From assembly GCF_034521915.1 (NCBI RefSeq), contig NZ_JAXHLU010000004.1, positions 310,001 to 374,000 on the forward strand: a stretch of DNA of 64,000 nucleotides. Direction: 5' to 3'. A model generated the notes under the pieces. That model made no database searches. It had not been told where the DNA came from and saw only the letters and a list, made by a program, of their open reading frames with translations. This document shows positions 8,536 through 18,175 of this stretch, piece after piece. Each line of letters starts with the position of its first letter. Within the stretch, counting starts at the first letter, position 1. The DNA is from Fodinibius sp034521915 (GTDB lineage Bacteria; Bacteroidota; Rhodothermia; Balneolales; Balneolaceae). Position numbers and translations under genes: made by a program.

Positions 8536-9786
8536 CTATCGGTAAATGCTGAACTGCCTTTTGTAGAAATCGAGATTTAAACAAATCCCTAACATTAGGG
8601 TGTTGGTGATGAGCGCAGATCCACCATAGCTAATAAAAGGGAGGGGAATCCCAATAACAGGTAATAAGCCGGTGGCCGATCCTACATTTATGAAGAAATG
8701 AGTAAAGAAAACAGTTAGTACACCCACCATCACCAGCTGAGCAAAGGGGTGCTTATGGACAGCGGCCATTTGCAGCAACCGTAATGTAAGTGCAAGCAAT
8801 AGTAGAACAGTAAACCCGGCTCCGATAAAACCGAACTCTTCTCCAATTACGCAGAAAATAAAATCGGTCCACTGTTCGGGTAAAAAGCGCAGTTGTGTTT
8901 GTGTTCCCTCAAGGAAACCTTTGCCGTAAATTCCGCCGGATCCTATTGCTGTTTTGGCTTGGATAACGTTCCAGCCTGCCCCCTGAGGATCAAAAGAAGG
9001 ATTTGTAAATGCCTCTATCCGGGCACGCTGATGCGGCTGTAATACTTGGTTGAGGGCAACCTGAATTCCAATAACAAGCAAAACTCCGGTGACAAATGAG
9101 GTAAATGTTAACCATGTTCGCCGCTGGATCATGAAAATTGCCAGTGTAATAATTACTGCGGCAATAAGTCCCCAGTACCAGGATATTATAGTGAGGTAGC
9201 CAATAATAGCAGGAGAAATTATAAATAATGAAATACCGTAAGGCAGTCCTGACCAAAACAATACCACCGGTATCAGTGCAAAAAAGATAATGGCCGTACC
9301 CATATCATTTTGAAGGATAACCAGAAAGGCCGGTAATACAATTAGGGAAACAGCAATAATTGCAGATTTTAGATTCTCTGCTGATATATTACGGCGGCTG
9401 GTTAAATAATTAGCTACGGCAAGTATTGTGGCAATTTTCATTACTTCACTCACTTGCAAGTTAAAGGGGCCCAGTTCAAGCCAGCTTCTGGCACCGTTTA
9501 CTTCCTTGCCGATTAAGAGCGTAAGAATCATTAACACGATTCCAAGCCCGTAAAATACATAGGACCCCTCTTGAAAAGTTCGGGGATTGATAAATTGAAG
9601 TCCTATTAACAGTAGCACAGCAATGCCAAAGGAGATCAGTTGTTTGTAGAAATTAAATTGGATATAGCTGGGTAGAAACTCAGCCACAGGACCCTGCGTA
9701 GCACTGTAGATAGCTACCAATCCCACGGCAATAAGGCTTGCCCAAATGATGACAAGCGACCAGCTAAGTTCCTTGAGATTGATCAT
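8536..9786 (-). CDS. mrdB: Rod shape-determining protein RodA (SEDS glycosyltransferase)
   Basis: 416-residue polytopic membrane protein with about ten hydrophobic segments. SEDS proteins polymerise lipid II into glycan strands, and RodA does so in the elongasome with PBP2. Visible SEDS features are VAIYSAT in the first segment, NDMGTAIIFFALIPVVLFW, IGSGGIYGKGFLEGTQTQLRFLPEQWTDFIF (the conserved catalytic loop with the FLPE..TDFIF pattern) and the C-terminal IGIPLPFISYGGSALITN. ATG start at 9786 overlaps the end of the PBP2 gene by 23 bases, so the pair is translationally coupled and ends the mre operon. Confidence 0.95.
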   Translation of the reverse strand: MINLKELSWSLVIIWASLIAVGLVAIYSATQGPVAEFLPSYIQFNFYKQLISFGIAVLLLIGLQFINPRTFQEGSYVFYGLGIVLMILTLLIGKEVNGARSWLELGPFNLQVSEVMKIATILAVANYLTSRRNISAENLKSAIIAVSLIVLPAFLVILQNDMGTAIIFFALIPVVLFWSGLPYGISLFIISPAIIGYLTIISWYWGLIAAVIITLAIFMIQRRTWLTFTSFVTGVLLVIGIQVALNQVLQPHQRARIEAFTNPSFDPQGAGWNVIQAKTAIGSGGIYGKGFLEGTQTQLRFLPEQWTDFIFCVIGEEFGFIGAGFTVLLLLALTLRLLQMAAVHKHPFAQLVMVGVLTVFFTHFFINVGSATGLLPVIGIPLPFISYGGSALITNTLMLGICLNLDFYKRQFSIYR

Positions 9787-11632
9787 CTATATTTTCCTCT
9801 TCTTCATCAGTTTTTTGTTTTTTAGGCTCAAAAGTCTTCACATAGTTGTATACATACGATCTATCTATTTCTCCAGTTAGGTATTGCTCAATTAGGAGAG
9901 AAGCGATCGGGGCTGCAGAAATGGAACCATAGCCTCCGTTTTCAACAAGAACGGCAACAGCAATTTTAGGATCCTCTACCGGAGCAAAACTGATAAACCA
10001 TCCATGATCTTGTCCATGGGGGTTTTGGGCTGTTCCAGTTTTTCCGGCAACTTTAACGCTATCGAGGTCAGCGTAGTAGCGACCACTGCCTTCGGTAACA
10101 ACTCTGCGCATACCGTCTTTTACTACGGCTATTTCATCGGGATCGATCCAATCAATTTTTCCCTTTTTGGGGTTGGTTAACAGCATTGTTCCGTCATTTT
10201 GTCTTATTGCACTAACAAAATGAGGTTGGACTTTATATCCGCCATTGCCAATCTGGGCAGCGACTAATGCCATTTGAAGCGGAGATACGGCTACAAATCC
10301 CTGACCTACACCCAGACTAAGCTGGTCGCCAATTCCCCATTTCCCTTCGCCCAGCACACGATTTAAAAACGTACTGTCCGGAATGGTCCCTGCAACTTCA
10401 TTGGGAATATCAATATTATTGTGCTCTCCCAATCCAAATGATGTAGCCAATTCGTGCCATTTATCAAGCCCCTTTTGAGTAGCAATTTTATCCATCAGCC
10501 AAAAGAAAAAAGTATTGCTGGATTCTTGAAGTGCCTTCCCTACATCATATTTGCCGGGATCGGCCAAATCATTGTATCGTCGACCACGGTAATAGTAGCC
10601 CGGATTATTGATTTCAGTTTCCGGAGTGATTATTCCGAGCTCTAATCCCATCAGAGCCATAAGCGGTTTAAAGGTAGAGCCCGGCGGTTGCTTGCCTGAT
10701 ACTGCACGATTGTATAGTGGATTGGTAGTGTCGGCATTGATACTGTCCCAATACGTTTTATCGAGACGCCCTGATAATTTTCTGATATCATACTCTGGGG
10801 CACTTACCATGCTGAGTACAGCGCCGTTTTCCGGATTTAATGCTACAACAGCCCCCTGTTTGCCTTGCATAAGATCTTCGGCCAGTAGCTGCAATTCTGT
10901 ATCAATGGTGGTGTATAAATCTGAACCTTTTTTAGGACTCTCATCGAGTGCCCCATCTTGATAAGATCCCAAATTCTGCCCCATGGCATTAATTTTAATG
11001 TATTCGGTACCAAGAGTGCCGCGTAGTTGTTCTTCATATGCCATTTCCAATCCGCTTTTCCCTGTTTTATCACCGAGATGGTAGCTTTTTGTCCTCAGAT
11101 ATTCATCTTTGGATACTTCTCGCAAATATCCCAAAATGTGAGAAGCCTGCAGGCTATCCACGGGATAATCGCGTTTACTCTCAATTTGGTGACCTACTCC
11201 CGGGAGCTGCCAAATGCTTTCTTGAATGATGGAAAATGTTTCGAAATCGACTTCCGTAAAAATGCGGGATGAACGATAATAGGAATAGTCACGGGCCTCT
11301 TGTACTCTTTTTTCGACCTCTTCTACCGGCACATCCATAAGTTCAGCCAGGATGGGGGTATTTTTGGGATCGTAACTGGCCGGTGTAACGGTTATGGTAT
11401 AGATTGGTTGGTTATCAACAATCAGGTTCCCATTGCGATCGTAGATCAATCCCCGGGCGGGATTGATAACTTCTTGCCGAAGCGAGTTTTCTCGACTGAG
11501 CGGATTATAAGTATCGTAGTCCAGTATTTGTAGCTGGAATAAACGTCCTAAAATGATAAGTCCCAAAATAATAATACATACCTGTAGTACACGCAGGGAG
11601 GTCTTGGTACGAATTTTTTTTCGGGATTGCAT
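9764..11632 (-). CDS. mrdA: Penicillin-binding protein 2 (elongasome transpeptidase)
   Basis: 622-residue class B PBP. A single N-terminal TM helix (about residues 13-33) anchors it in the inner membrane; a pedestal domain (about 45-235, with the RGLIYDRNGNLI motif at 60-71) precedes the transpeptidase domain. Active-site motifs are all present: STFK at 319-322 (Ser319 nucleophile), SSN at 371-373 and KTG at 531-533. The C-terminal 25 residues are acidic and probably cytosol-independent tail. It cross-links new peptidoglycan in partnership with RodA, encoded by the overlapping downstream gene. The gene begins four bases after mreD. Confidence 0.95.
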   Translation of the reverse strand: MQSRKKIRTKTSLRVLQVCIIILGLIILGRLFQLQILDYDTYNPLSRENSLRQEVINPARGLIYDRNGNLIVDNQPIYTITVTPASYDPKNTPILAELMDVPVEEVEKRVQEARDYSYYRSSRIFTEVDFETFSIIQESIWQLPGVGHQIESKRDYPVDSLQASHILGYLREVSKDEYLRTKSYHLGDKTGKSGLEMAYEEQLRGTLGTEYIKINAMGQNLGSYQDGALDESPKKGSDLYTTIDTELQLLAEDLMQGKQGAVVALNPENGAVLSMVSAPEYDIRKLSGRLDKTYWDSINADTTNPLYNRAVSGKQPPGSTFKPLMALMGLELGIITPETEINNPGYYYRGRRYNDLADPGKYDVGKALQESSNTFFFWLMDKIATQKGLDKWHELATSFGLGEHNNIDIPNEVAGTIPDSTFLNRVLGEGKWGIGDQLSLGVGQGFVAVSPLQMALVAAQIGNGGYKVQPHFVSAIRQNDGTMLLTNPKKGKIDWIDPDEIAVVKDGMRRVVTEGSGRYYADLDSVKVAGKTGTAQNPHGQDHGWFISFAPVEDPKIAVAVLVENGGYGSISAAPIASLLIEQYLTGEIDRSYVYNYVKTFEPKKQKTDEEEENIDDQSQGT

Positions 11633-11636
11633 CGAA

Positions 11637-12107
11637 TTAATTTGTTCTAAATAATTGAATAAAACTTGCTACAAAAGCAGTATATAAGCTGCTGCCAATA
11701 AGGTGTCGCCAGAAATACTGTTCTCCGGTATAACTTTCAATAGCAATATTGAGTCCAAGAAATATGAGATTATGGATCAGGGCCGCAATAGCAATAGTTA
11801 AAAATACCTGTCCAATAAGTAATTGTTTTTTTGATCCTCTTGGGATAAAGTTATAGCTCATGAATACTAATAACGTTTTGGAAAACATATTTAGTCCCCA
11901 TAAATCGAGCATAGCATCTTGCAAAAATCCTAATCCTGCAGCCATAAGTAAAGCAGCTGTTCGGTCTTTACGTGCCATGTACCATACCAAAAATATAAGT
12001 AACAGATCGGGTTGGACCTGCATGATTTTAAGATGCCGGAAAAGCATAACTTGAATCAAGAGGAAGGCAAGCCCAATGCCAAAATTTTTAAAACGTTCAG
12101 GATTCAT
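11637..12107 (-). CDS. mreD: Rod shape-determining protein MreD
   Basis: 156-residue membrane protein with about five hydrophobic helices and little else conserved, as usual for MreD. The call rests on its length, the 'QPDLLLIFLVWYMARKDRTAAL..GLGFLQDA' segment typical of the family (cytosolic loop then G..GL..D), and its place between mreC and PBP2. It overlaps mreC by four bases. MreD binds MreC and is part of the elongasome membrane core. Confidence 0.85.
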   Translation of the reverse strand: MNPERFKNFGIGLAFLLIQVMLFRHLKIMQVQPDLLLIFLVWYMARKDRTAALLMAAGLGFLQDAMLDLWGLNMFSKTLLVFMSYNFIPRGSKKQLLIGQVFLTIAIAALIHNLIFLGLNIAIESYTGEQYFWRHLIGSSLYTAFVASFIQLFRTN

Positions 12108-12946
12108 TGTAAAAGATTTTCATAATCTTCATTCAGTTTTCTGATGGTGGTATCCGGCTCAAATTTTACAATAAAGCCTTCGGCAATTTCAAACAGGTTT
12201 ACAAATGGTTCAATATATACGCGTTGGGTTTCTTTACCTTCCTGTGGTTCGGTTCGCAGTACTTTTCCGATGGGGATATCAGGTGGAAATTGGTTGCTGT
12301 ATCCTGAAGTAACTACCACTTCGCCCGTGTCAACATCGGTAGTTTGAGGAACATAATTAAGTTGTAGTTCTTTTTTACTTTCGCCATCCCATGAAACGAT
12401 ACCGTAGGCATTGGATTGCTGGAGTTTGGCACTAACCTTAAACAACGTATTATAATAAGGCATGATTTGCGAGTAGCCGTTTGCTGTTAAAATCACTTTG
12501 CCTACAAGTCCTTCGGATGAAACCATGGGCATACCATTGGTTATTCCTTCTTCCTTTCCGGCATCTACAGTAAGAGAATTGGTAACCGGATTGAGCTCTT
12601 TGCCCACTATTTGAACCGGATACAGGCTTAAGTTGCTCTCACTGCTGAATTGCAGTTGCTTTCGAAGTTGTTCGTTGCGCTGCTCTGCTGCTCTGAGACG
12701 GCTCAGTTCATCTAATAGTAAGACATTTTGTTTTCGCAGATAGGTGTTAGTCTTCAGGGCCTGTCGATATACCCGAACATTCGAGAGCGGTTCTTCCAGA
12801 TAGCTGAAAAACGTTATTGATGCTTTCCGTAGATTATTGAGCCCGCCTTGATATCGACTAATCATCAGCGCTACAGCAATAATCAGAATGAGCGCTGTTA
12901 TTATATGATCTTTAGCATCAGCTATTCTGGGAAGTTTGAATCGCAT
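12104..12946 (-). CDS. mreC: Rod shape-determining protein MreC
   Basis: 280 residues: short cytosolic N-terminus, one TM helix (about residues 13-30), a coiled coil (about 60-95, with LRKQNVLLLDELSRLRAAEQRN), and the two beta-barrel halves of the periplasmic domain. Family motifs are TVDAGKEEGITNGMPMVSSEGLVGKV near 130-155 and VVTSGYSNQFPPDIPIGKV near 215. MreC scaffolds PBP2-RodA activation from the periplasm. The start ATG lies 15 bases after mreB. Confidence 0.93.
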   Translation of the reverse strand: MRFKLPRIADAKDHIITALILIIAVALMISRYQGGLNNLRKASITFFSYLEEPLSNVRVYRQALKTNTYLRKQNVLLLDELSRLRAAEQRNEQLRKQLQFSSESNLSLYPVQIVGKELNPVTNSLTVDAGKEEGITNGMPMVSSEGLVGKVILTANGYSQIMPYYNTLFKVSAKLQQSNAYGIVSWDGESKKELQLNYVPQTTDVDTGEVVVTSGYSNQFPPDIPIGKVLRTEPQEGKETQRVYIEPFVNLFEIAEGFIVKFEPDTTIRKLNEDYENLLQ

Positions 12947-12961
12947 TCACCTTCTCTGGGT

Positions 12962-14014
12962 TTAAGAAATGACAGTTCTGTAATATTCTATATCTTCAAG
13001 AATCGCTCCCGTTCCGCGTACTACGGCCGTCAGTGGATCTTCAGCAATGTGAACAGGAAGATCGGTAGTTTCTATAATTAATTTATCAAGATTTTTGAGT
13101 TTGGCACCTCCACCGGTTAGCATAATACCACGATCAAGGATATCAGCTGAAAGTTCGGGGGGCGTCTGCTCGAGCGATTTTGTAATAGATTCTACAATAG
13201 TATTTACCGATTCAGATATCGCTTCCCGAACGTCTTTAGAAGAAACGTGACGAATTCTGGGGACTCCGTTGACCAGATCGCGTCCTTTCGTTTCCATTTC
13301 CAGTTCCTCATCCAATGGGGCCGCAGAACCAATTTCGCACTTTATCTTTTCGGCCGTACGCTCTCCAATTAATAGATTATGATTCCGCCGGAAATAATTG
13401 ATGATATCGTCATTTAGCTCATCGCCGCCCAGACGAACAGATTGAGCATAAACAATACCTGAAAGGGCTATAACGGCAATTTCGGTGGTACCGCCGCCGA
13501 TGTCCACAATCATATTTCCAATAGGTTCATGGACATTGAGCCCAATCCCAATAGCCGCTGCCATTGGTTCATCAACCAGATGTACTTCTTTAGCGCCGGC
13601 ATGTTCGGCACTATCACGAACGGCTCTACGCTCTACCTCCGTAATGCCGCTGGGAACGCATACAACCATTTGACGCGTGCTTGAATACCATTTCATTTTA
13701 ACCTTGTCGATCATTCCGCGGATCATCTGCTCAGCTACTTCGAAATCGGCAATAACCCCATCACGGAGCGGCCGAACGGTACGAATATTTTTGTGTGTTT
13801 TTTCGTGCATCAGTCGAGCTTCGTGCCCCGTTGCAACCGGCTCATTTTGTGAGTTCAGCGCTACGATAGAAGGTTCGTTTAGTACAATGCCCTCGCCGCG
13901 CGAGTAGATGAGCGTGTTAGCAGTTCCGAGGTCAATAGCAATATCGGTATATAGCCAATCAAACCAGCCTGCATTTTGCTGATCTTTCTTCTTTTTAGAT
14001 CCGTGTTTATCCAT
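12962..14014 (-). CDS. mreB: Rod shape-determining protein MreB (actin-like)
   Basis: 350-residue bacterial actin, first gene of the rod-shape operon. Actin-fold ATP-binding motifs: IDLGTANTLIY at about residues 27-37 (phosphate 1), MIVDIGGGTTEIAVIAL near 168-184 (phosphate 2) and GIMLTGGGAKLKNLD near 300 (adenosine). It has a 20-residue polar N-terminal extension rich in Lys before the fold, ending in the hydrophobic GWFDWLY that could act as a membrane-binding helix. It directs cell-wall synthesis around the rod. The 133-base gap upstream separates it from purH and should hold its promoter, but I see no convincing -7 box. Confidence 0.97.
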   Translation of the reverse strand: MDKHGSKKKKDQQNAGWFDWLYTDIAIDLGTANTLIYSRGEGIVLNEPSIVALNSQNEPVATGHEARLMHEKTHKNIRTVRPLRDGVIADFEVAEQMIRGMIDKVKMKWYSSTRQMVVCVPSGITEVERRAVRDSAEHAGAKEVHLVDEPMAAAIGIGLNVHEPIGNMIVDIGGGTTEIAVIALSGIVYAQSVRLGGDELNDDIINYFRRNHNLLIGERTAEKIKCEIGSAAPLDEELEMETKGRDLVNGVPRIRHVSSKDVREAISESVNTIVESITKSLEQTPPELSADILDRGIMLTGGGAKLKNLDKLIIETTDLPVHIAEDPLTAVVRGTGAILEDIEYYRTVIS

Positions 14015-14118
14015 GATTATGTTGTGTAGATGAGCTAATTATGATCAAGATGGTCGCCTGAATAATTTCAAAGAATGAAAATACAATTTTGTACATCTAT
14101 TTGCGAATTAATCAGGAT

Positions 14119-14144
14119 TAAAAGTAAAAACCAAATTGTTGGTT
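14119..14144 (-). terminator. Weak possible terminator after purH
   Basis: Read on the minus strand just after the purH stop codon: stem AACCAA/TTGGTT (bases 14139-14144 pairing with 14129-14134), 4-base loop, followed by TTTACTTTTA. The stem is short and AT-rich, so termination may be partial and some purH transcripts could run into mreB. Confidence 0.35.
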
Positions 14145-14147
14145 AAT

Positions 14148-15728
14148 TTAGTGTCTGAAATGTCTGTTGCCGGTAAAGACCATAGCCATATTTAGTTTGT
14201 CAGAAGCTTCAATTACTTCTTCGTCGCGAATACTGCCACCGGGCTGTATTACACAGGTGGCGCCTGCATCGGCCGCAGCTTCAATACCGTCTGCAAATGG
14301 GAAAAAGGCATCTGAGGCAATGGCTGTGCCTTCCAGCGAAAGTTCTTCTTGTTCAGCTTTGGCAATGGCAATTTCTGATGCCTCGACGCGACTCGTTTGT
14401 CCTGTGCCAATGCCAATTGTTTGCCCATCCCTTGCATATACAATCGCATTCGACTTAACATGTTTCACAACTTTCCAGGAAAATAGCAGATCTTCGATCT
14501 CTTGTTCTGTTGGCTTTCTTTCCGTAACGGTTTTCAGATCCTTTCTGCCGATAGTTTTCACATCTGCATGCTGGCCTAAAGCTCCCCCAAAAATTGATTT
14601 GAACCGAAGATTTTGGTCAGTATTCGGTAGCTTTTTGATGCGAATGAGCCTGCGGTTTTTCTTTTGCTGAAGAAGTTCTAGCGCTTTCTCGCTATAAGAG
14701 GGAGCAATAATAATTTCCGTAAATATCTCATCAATCTTTTGGGCTGTATTTATATCCAGTTCTTTATTAACGACTACAATGCCGCCAAAAGGAGACATGG
14801 TATCAGTAGCAAAAGCTTTGTCCCAGGCATCTTCAAGTTTATCTGAGACTGCTACGCCACACGGAACGGTGTGCTTGAATATAGCACAGGTTGGCTTGTC
14901 ATTTCTAAAATCAGTGATGAGATTAAGTGCGGCATCAACATCTGTAAAGTTATTATAGCTGAGCTGCTTGCCGTGGAAACAATCGATAAATTCGTTTTGA
15001 TTGCCGTAAACCGCTGCTTTTTGGTGCGGATTCTCACCGTATCTAAGTGTTTGTGATTTTGGCAGCGAAATATTTACCTGTTGAGGTAATTCTTCATCTC
15101 CCGTTTCCAGATGATTAAAATAGTTGGCGATAGCTGCATCATAATTGGCTGTATGATTAAAGGCTGCCGTGGCCCACTGCCGGCGTTTTTTAAATGAAAC
15201 TTCAGTCTGTTGTGTAAGTTCTTTACCAAACTCGCTGTATTGTTTTGGCGATGTTAATACACAGACATGGGCAAAGTTTTTAGCTGCTGCACGAATCATC
15301 GTCGGACCACCAATATCAATATTTTCAGTAGCCATGGCAGGGGTGCAATCGGGATCTGCTATCGTTTCTTCAAAAGGATATAAGTTGACCACAACTAATT
15401 CAATGGGAGTAATGTCGAGGCGATTCATCTCCTCCACATCGGGTTTATGACTGGTTCGCCCTAGGATACCTCCGTGAATAATGGGGTGAAGTGTTTTGAC
15501 GCGTCCGTCGAGGCACTCTTCAAAACCAGTAACGTCACTGACATCGGTCACAGGGATATTGGCTTCTCGTATTTTTTGTGCTGTTCCTCCGGTAGAAATA
15601 ATTTCTACATCTGATTGATGCAGATGCCTGGCAAGCTTAACAATGCCTGTTTTATTTGAAACAGAGAGAAGTGCTCTTTTAATCTTTAGGGGGTTTTTGG
15701 GGAGAGAGTCGAGTGGTTGTAATGACAC
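14148..15728 (-). CDS. purH: Bifunctional AICAR transformylase/IMP cyclohydrolase
   Basis: 526 residues, normal length. The N-terminal MGS-like IMP cyclohydrolase domain (about 15-150) shows RALLSVSNKTGIVKLA, ISTGGTAQ, GRVKTLHPIIHGGIL and NLYPFEETI. The C-terminal AICAR transformylase domain shows LRYGENPHQKAA near 214, the FKHTVPCGVA segment, and the SDAFFPFADGI...VIQPGGSIRD closing region near 465-510. It performs the last two steps of purine nucleotide synthesis. GTG start; purN lies 15 bases upstream, so the two purine genes form one unit. Confidence 0.97.
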   Translation of the reverse strand: MSLQPLDSLPKNPLKIKRALLSVSNKTGIVKLARHLHQSDVEIISTGGTAQKIREANIPVTDVSDVTGFEECLDGRVKTLHPIIHGGILGRTSHKPDVEEMNRLDITPIELVVVNLYPFEETIADPDCTPAMATENIDIGGPTMIRAAAKNFAHVCVLTSPKQYSEFGKELTQQTEVSFKKRRQWATAAFNHTANYDAAIANYFNHLETGDEELPQQVNISLPKSQTLRYGENPHQKAAVYGNQNEFIDCFHGKQLSYNNFTDVDAALNLITDFRNDKPTCAIFKHTVPCGVAVSDKLEDAWDKAFATDTMSPFGGIVVVNKELDINTAQKIDEIFTEIIIAPSYSEKALELLQQKKNRRLIRIKKLPNTDQNLRFKSIFGGALGQHADVKTIGRKDLKTVTERKPTEQEIEDLLFSWKVVKHVKSNAIVYARDGQTIGIGTGQTSRVEASEIAIAKAEQEELSLEGTAIASDAFFPFADGIEAAADAGATCVIQPGGSIRDEEVIEASDKLNMAMVFTGNRHFRH

Positions 15729-15743
15729 GATTGAAAGATATAA

Positions 15744-16346
15744 TTAAGAGTTGGATTTGTTATTGATCTGTTTAGCTAATTTCGCAATTACTTCGGGAAA
15801 TAATTTGTGCTCCTCTTTTAAAATTCGCTGGGCCAGTGATTCGGGATCGTCTGATTCTTTAACCTGCACTTTACGTTGTCCTAAAATGGGTCCCTGATCA
15901 TATTCTTCGGTGACTATATGTACCGTGCAGCCCGATGTTGTTTCTTCATTATCAATTACTGCGCGATGTACATTCATCCCATAAAAACCCTTGCCACCAT
16001 ATTTCGGTAACAGGGAAGGGTGGATGTTTACAATACGGTTCTTGTATCTATCAATAATTTCTGATGGGATTTTGATCATATAACCTGCCAATGCGATAAG
16101 CTGTGTATCCCATTTTTTAAGTTGGTTGATCAAGGTTTCAACGTAACTGGAATGAGAGGAAAAGTCGGTGGGACTTAAATATTTGTGATCAATATTGTGT
16201 TTTTGAGCGCGATTAATGGCTTGGATACCTCTTTTATTAGTAATAAGTCCGGCAATGCGTCCATTAATCTGGCCGCTTTCGACAGCATCAATAATTGCTT
16301 GGAAGTTTGTACCCGATCCCGAGGCAAATACTATAATATTAATCAA
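15744..16346 (-). CDS. purN: Phosphoribosylglycinamide formyltransferase
   Basis: 200 residues. It transfers a formyl group from 10-formyl-THF to GAR in purine synthesis. Motifs: INIIVFASGSGTNFQAI at the N-terminus (phosphate-binding loop), LAGYMIKIP near 92, and the catalytic NIHPSLLPKYGGKGFYGMNVH near 107-127, with the catalytic Asp in EEYDQGPILGQ near 147. The start is TTG at 16346; no ATG is available before the first strand. A Bacteroidota-like -7 element lies 34 bases upstream. It is followed closely by purH. Confidence 0.95.
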   Translation of the reverse strand: MINIIVFASGSGTNFQAIIDAVESGQINGRIAGLITNKRGIQAINRAQKHNIDHKYLSPTDFSSHSSYVETLINQLKKWDTQLIALAGYMIKIPSEIIDRYKNRIVNIHPSLLPKYGGKGFYGMNVHRAVIDNEETTSGCTVHIVTEEYDQGPILGQRKVQVKESDDPESLAQRILKEEHKLFPEVIAKLAKQINNKSNS

Positions 16347-16379
16347 GATAAAGGAGCAAAATGGTTATTGATTTGCTCG

Positions 16380-16387
16380 CAAAGATA
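16380..16387 (-). promoter_or_regulatory. Candidate -7 promoter element for purN-purH
   Basis: On the minus strand this reads TATCTTTG, an exact match to the Bacteroidota -7 consensus TAnnTTTG. A start site about 7 bases further on would give a 5' leader of about 27 bases before the TTG of purN. The matching -33 TTG is not present at the expected distance (CTTAA instead), so the assignment is tentative. Confidence 0.35.
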
Positions 16388-16427
16388 AATAAAAAAGCAG
16401 ACAGATTAAGTACCGATTTTAAATGCT

Positions 16428-17507
16428 TTATTCTGCTTCTGAAGAATTACCTGCTCTGAAAACGTAGTAATTATTGAAGCTCCAGCTGATCTGGTTAAAT
16501 GTGATTTTAATAATCGTAGCTATTGGTACTGCCACTAACATCCCGAGAATACCGGCCGTTTCAGCGCCAATCATAATAATAAACAAGATGGCTACCGGGT
16601 GGATATCGGCAGAACGAGAAAATATAAGAGGTTGCAGAACAACATTATCAAGAATTTGAACTGCAAGAATGGCAAGTACACAAGGTAGTACGAGGGAGAA
16701 ATTTCCTGTCTCAATAATGGATACCACTATTGACAGGATGTATCCGATAATGGGCCCGAAGTAGGGAATGGTATTGGCAATTCCTACTGTAATACCCACA
16801 GAAAGTGAATTGTTAAGGCCAACGATTGATAATCCAATCCAAGAGGAAATTGCAATGATCAGACTCTGAATCATTACTCCCCTGAAATACAGGCCTAAAC
16901 GACTTTCTATTTTGTCAATTAAGCTTAACACTGTTTCAAAATATTTGTTGGGAACTAATTTTAGAATATTGCGACGGATTTGGGTGCCATCTTTCAGGAA
17001 GAAGAAGGTGGCGAAGGGAATAATGAGTGCAGCAGAAAAAATATTAGTAAATATGCCGATAATGTTACTCAGCGCAGAAGGTATTTCGCCGACATCAAAC
17101 AGGTCTTCCAGTACTGCAGCTAAGTTATTACTCAGGATACCATCCGGTAAAAAGGTAAACTTCTCTGTAAGCTGAATTTCAATTTTCTGCGTTATACTTT
17201 GGATGTTTTTAATGCTCAGCTGACTGGCTAACTCTACCATTTGATTGGCAATTATCGGAATAACATTAGTCGAGATCCAAACCAGAATTAATATAAGTGA
17301 GCTTAAGGTCAGCGTTATGGAAAAAGTTCGATTCATACCCGCCGCCTGCATCCGGTTTACAAGGGGATCCAGAATATAACTAAATATCATAGCTATAATC
17401 GCGTATCCAACCAGGGTGCCATAACGAAACACCAAATAACCAACTACAGCAATAGCAGCTAGCCCCACCACTGATTTTATTACGCGCTCAAGAGTAATAT
17501 TTTTCAT
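16428..17507 (-). CDS. AI-2E family (PerM/UPF0118) membrane transporter
   Basis: 359-residue polytopic protein with seven to eight TM segments: two near the N-terminus (about 15-50), one near 65-85, a soluble loop (about 90-145), then five in the C-terminal half including IPFATFFFLKDG and the family-typical NTIPYFGPIIGYI and ILDNVVLQPLIFSRSADIHPVAILFIIMIG. The family includes TqsA (autoinducer-2 export) and Na+/H+ antiporters, so substrate is not predictable. It overlaps recX by four bases and is the last gene of the recA-recX unit. Confidence 0.88.
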   Translation of the reverse strand: MKNITLERVIKSVVGLAAIAVVGYLVFRYGTLVGYAIIAMIFSYILDPLVNRMQAAGMNRTFSITLTLSSLILILVWISTNVIPIIANQMVELASQLSIKNIQSITQKIEIQLTEKFTFLPDGILSNNLAAVLEDLFDVGEIPSALSNIIGIFTNIFSAALIIPFATFFFLKDGTQIRRNILKLVPNKYFETVLSLIDKIESRLGLYFRGVMIQSLIIAISSWIGLSIVGLNNSLSVGITVGIANTIPYFGPIIGYILSIVVSIIETGNFSLVLPCVLAILAVQILDNVVLQPLIFSRSADIHPVAILFIIMIGAETAGILGMLVAVPIATIIKITFNQISWSFNNYYVFRAGNSSEAE

Positions 17508-18175
17508 TGCTCAATAGCTTTCATTAGCTCATCTATATGTTGATAGATATTTGAGGATCGATACCCTTTGCGAGCCAGATGGTCAACCACCTTTTTCTTT
17601 CTTTTATAGGGATCTTCTTCTCTCAAAAAGCGTCTTTTCCCCTTTAAAACCAAATGTAACAAAACCTCTTTAATATTTTTATCCTCAAATACTTTTTGAA
17701 TACTTTGCTCGGCTACATCACCCGAGATCCCCTTTTTATATAGGTGTGCCTTTATTTTATTGGGTCCCCAATTATTTAGATGACTTTTATCCTGTGCAAA
17801 TTTTTCAGCAAAACTGGTATCATTCAGGTAACCCTTTTCTTCGAGCTCATCAAGGACGTTCTCGATAATATTTTTGGGATATTCTTTGCGTATTGCTTTG
17901 GTAAATAGTTCTTTCCGAGAATGGTCACGACTGCCCAAGCGCTTCATCATATATGATTTGACAGCAAATCGTCCCTCTTCGCGTTCGATTTTTCGCAGCA
18001 GCGCATGGGTTACCGTCTCTCCCTTGGCCAAGTTGAATTTGAGGAGCGTCTGCTCGGAAACACCGATCAGAAACTCCTCATCAACAAAAATGGAATAACG
18101 CTGCTTGTTCTTTTTTTGAACGCTGATGGAGCTTATTTTCCCGGGTAATTGTTGATCTGATTCATCAGCCATCAC
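17504..18175 (-). CDS. recX: Regulatory protein RecX
   Basis: 223 residues, made of repeated three-helix modules. The N-terminal part is a beta-rich extension (residues 10-60), then helices with AVKSYMMKRLGSRDHSRKEL near 74-95, YLNDTSFAEKFAQDKSHLNNWGPNKIKAHLYKKGI near 130-165 and a KKKVVDHLARKGYRSSNIYQHI module at the end. RecX binds and caps RecA filaments. The start GTG at 18175 shares one base with the recA stop; an ATG follows directly at 18172. Position downstream of recA is the classic arrangement. Confidence 0.93.
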   Translation of the reverse strand: MMADESDQQLPGKISSISVQKKNKQRYSIFVDEEFLIGVSEQTLLKFNLAKGETVTHALLRKIEREEGRFAVKSYMMKRLGSRDHSRKELFTKAIRKEYPKNIIENVLDELEEKGYLNDTSFAEKFAQDKSHLNNWGPNKIKAHLYKKGISGDVAEQSIQKVFEDKNIKEVLLHLVLKGKRRFLREEDPYKRKKKVVDHLARKGYRSSNIYQHIDELMKAIEQ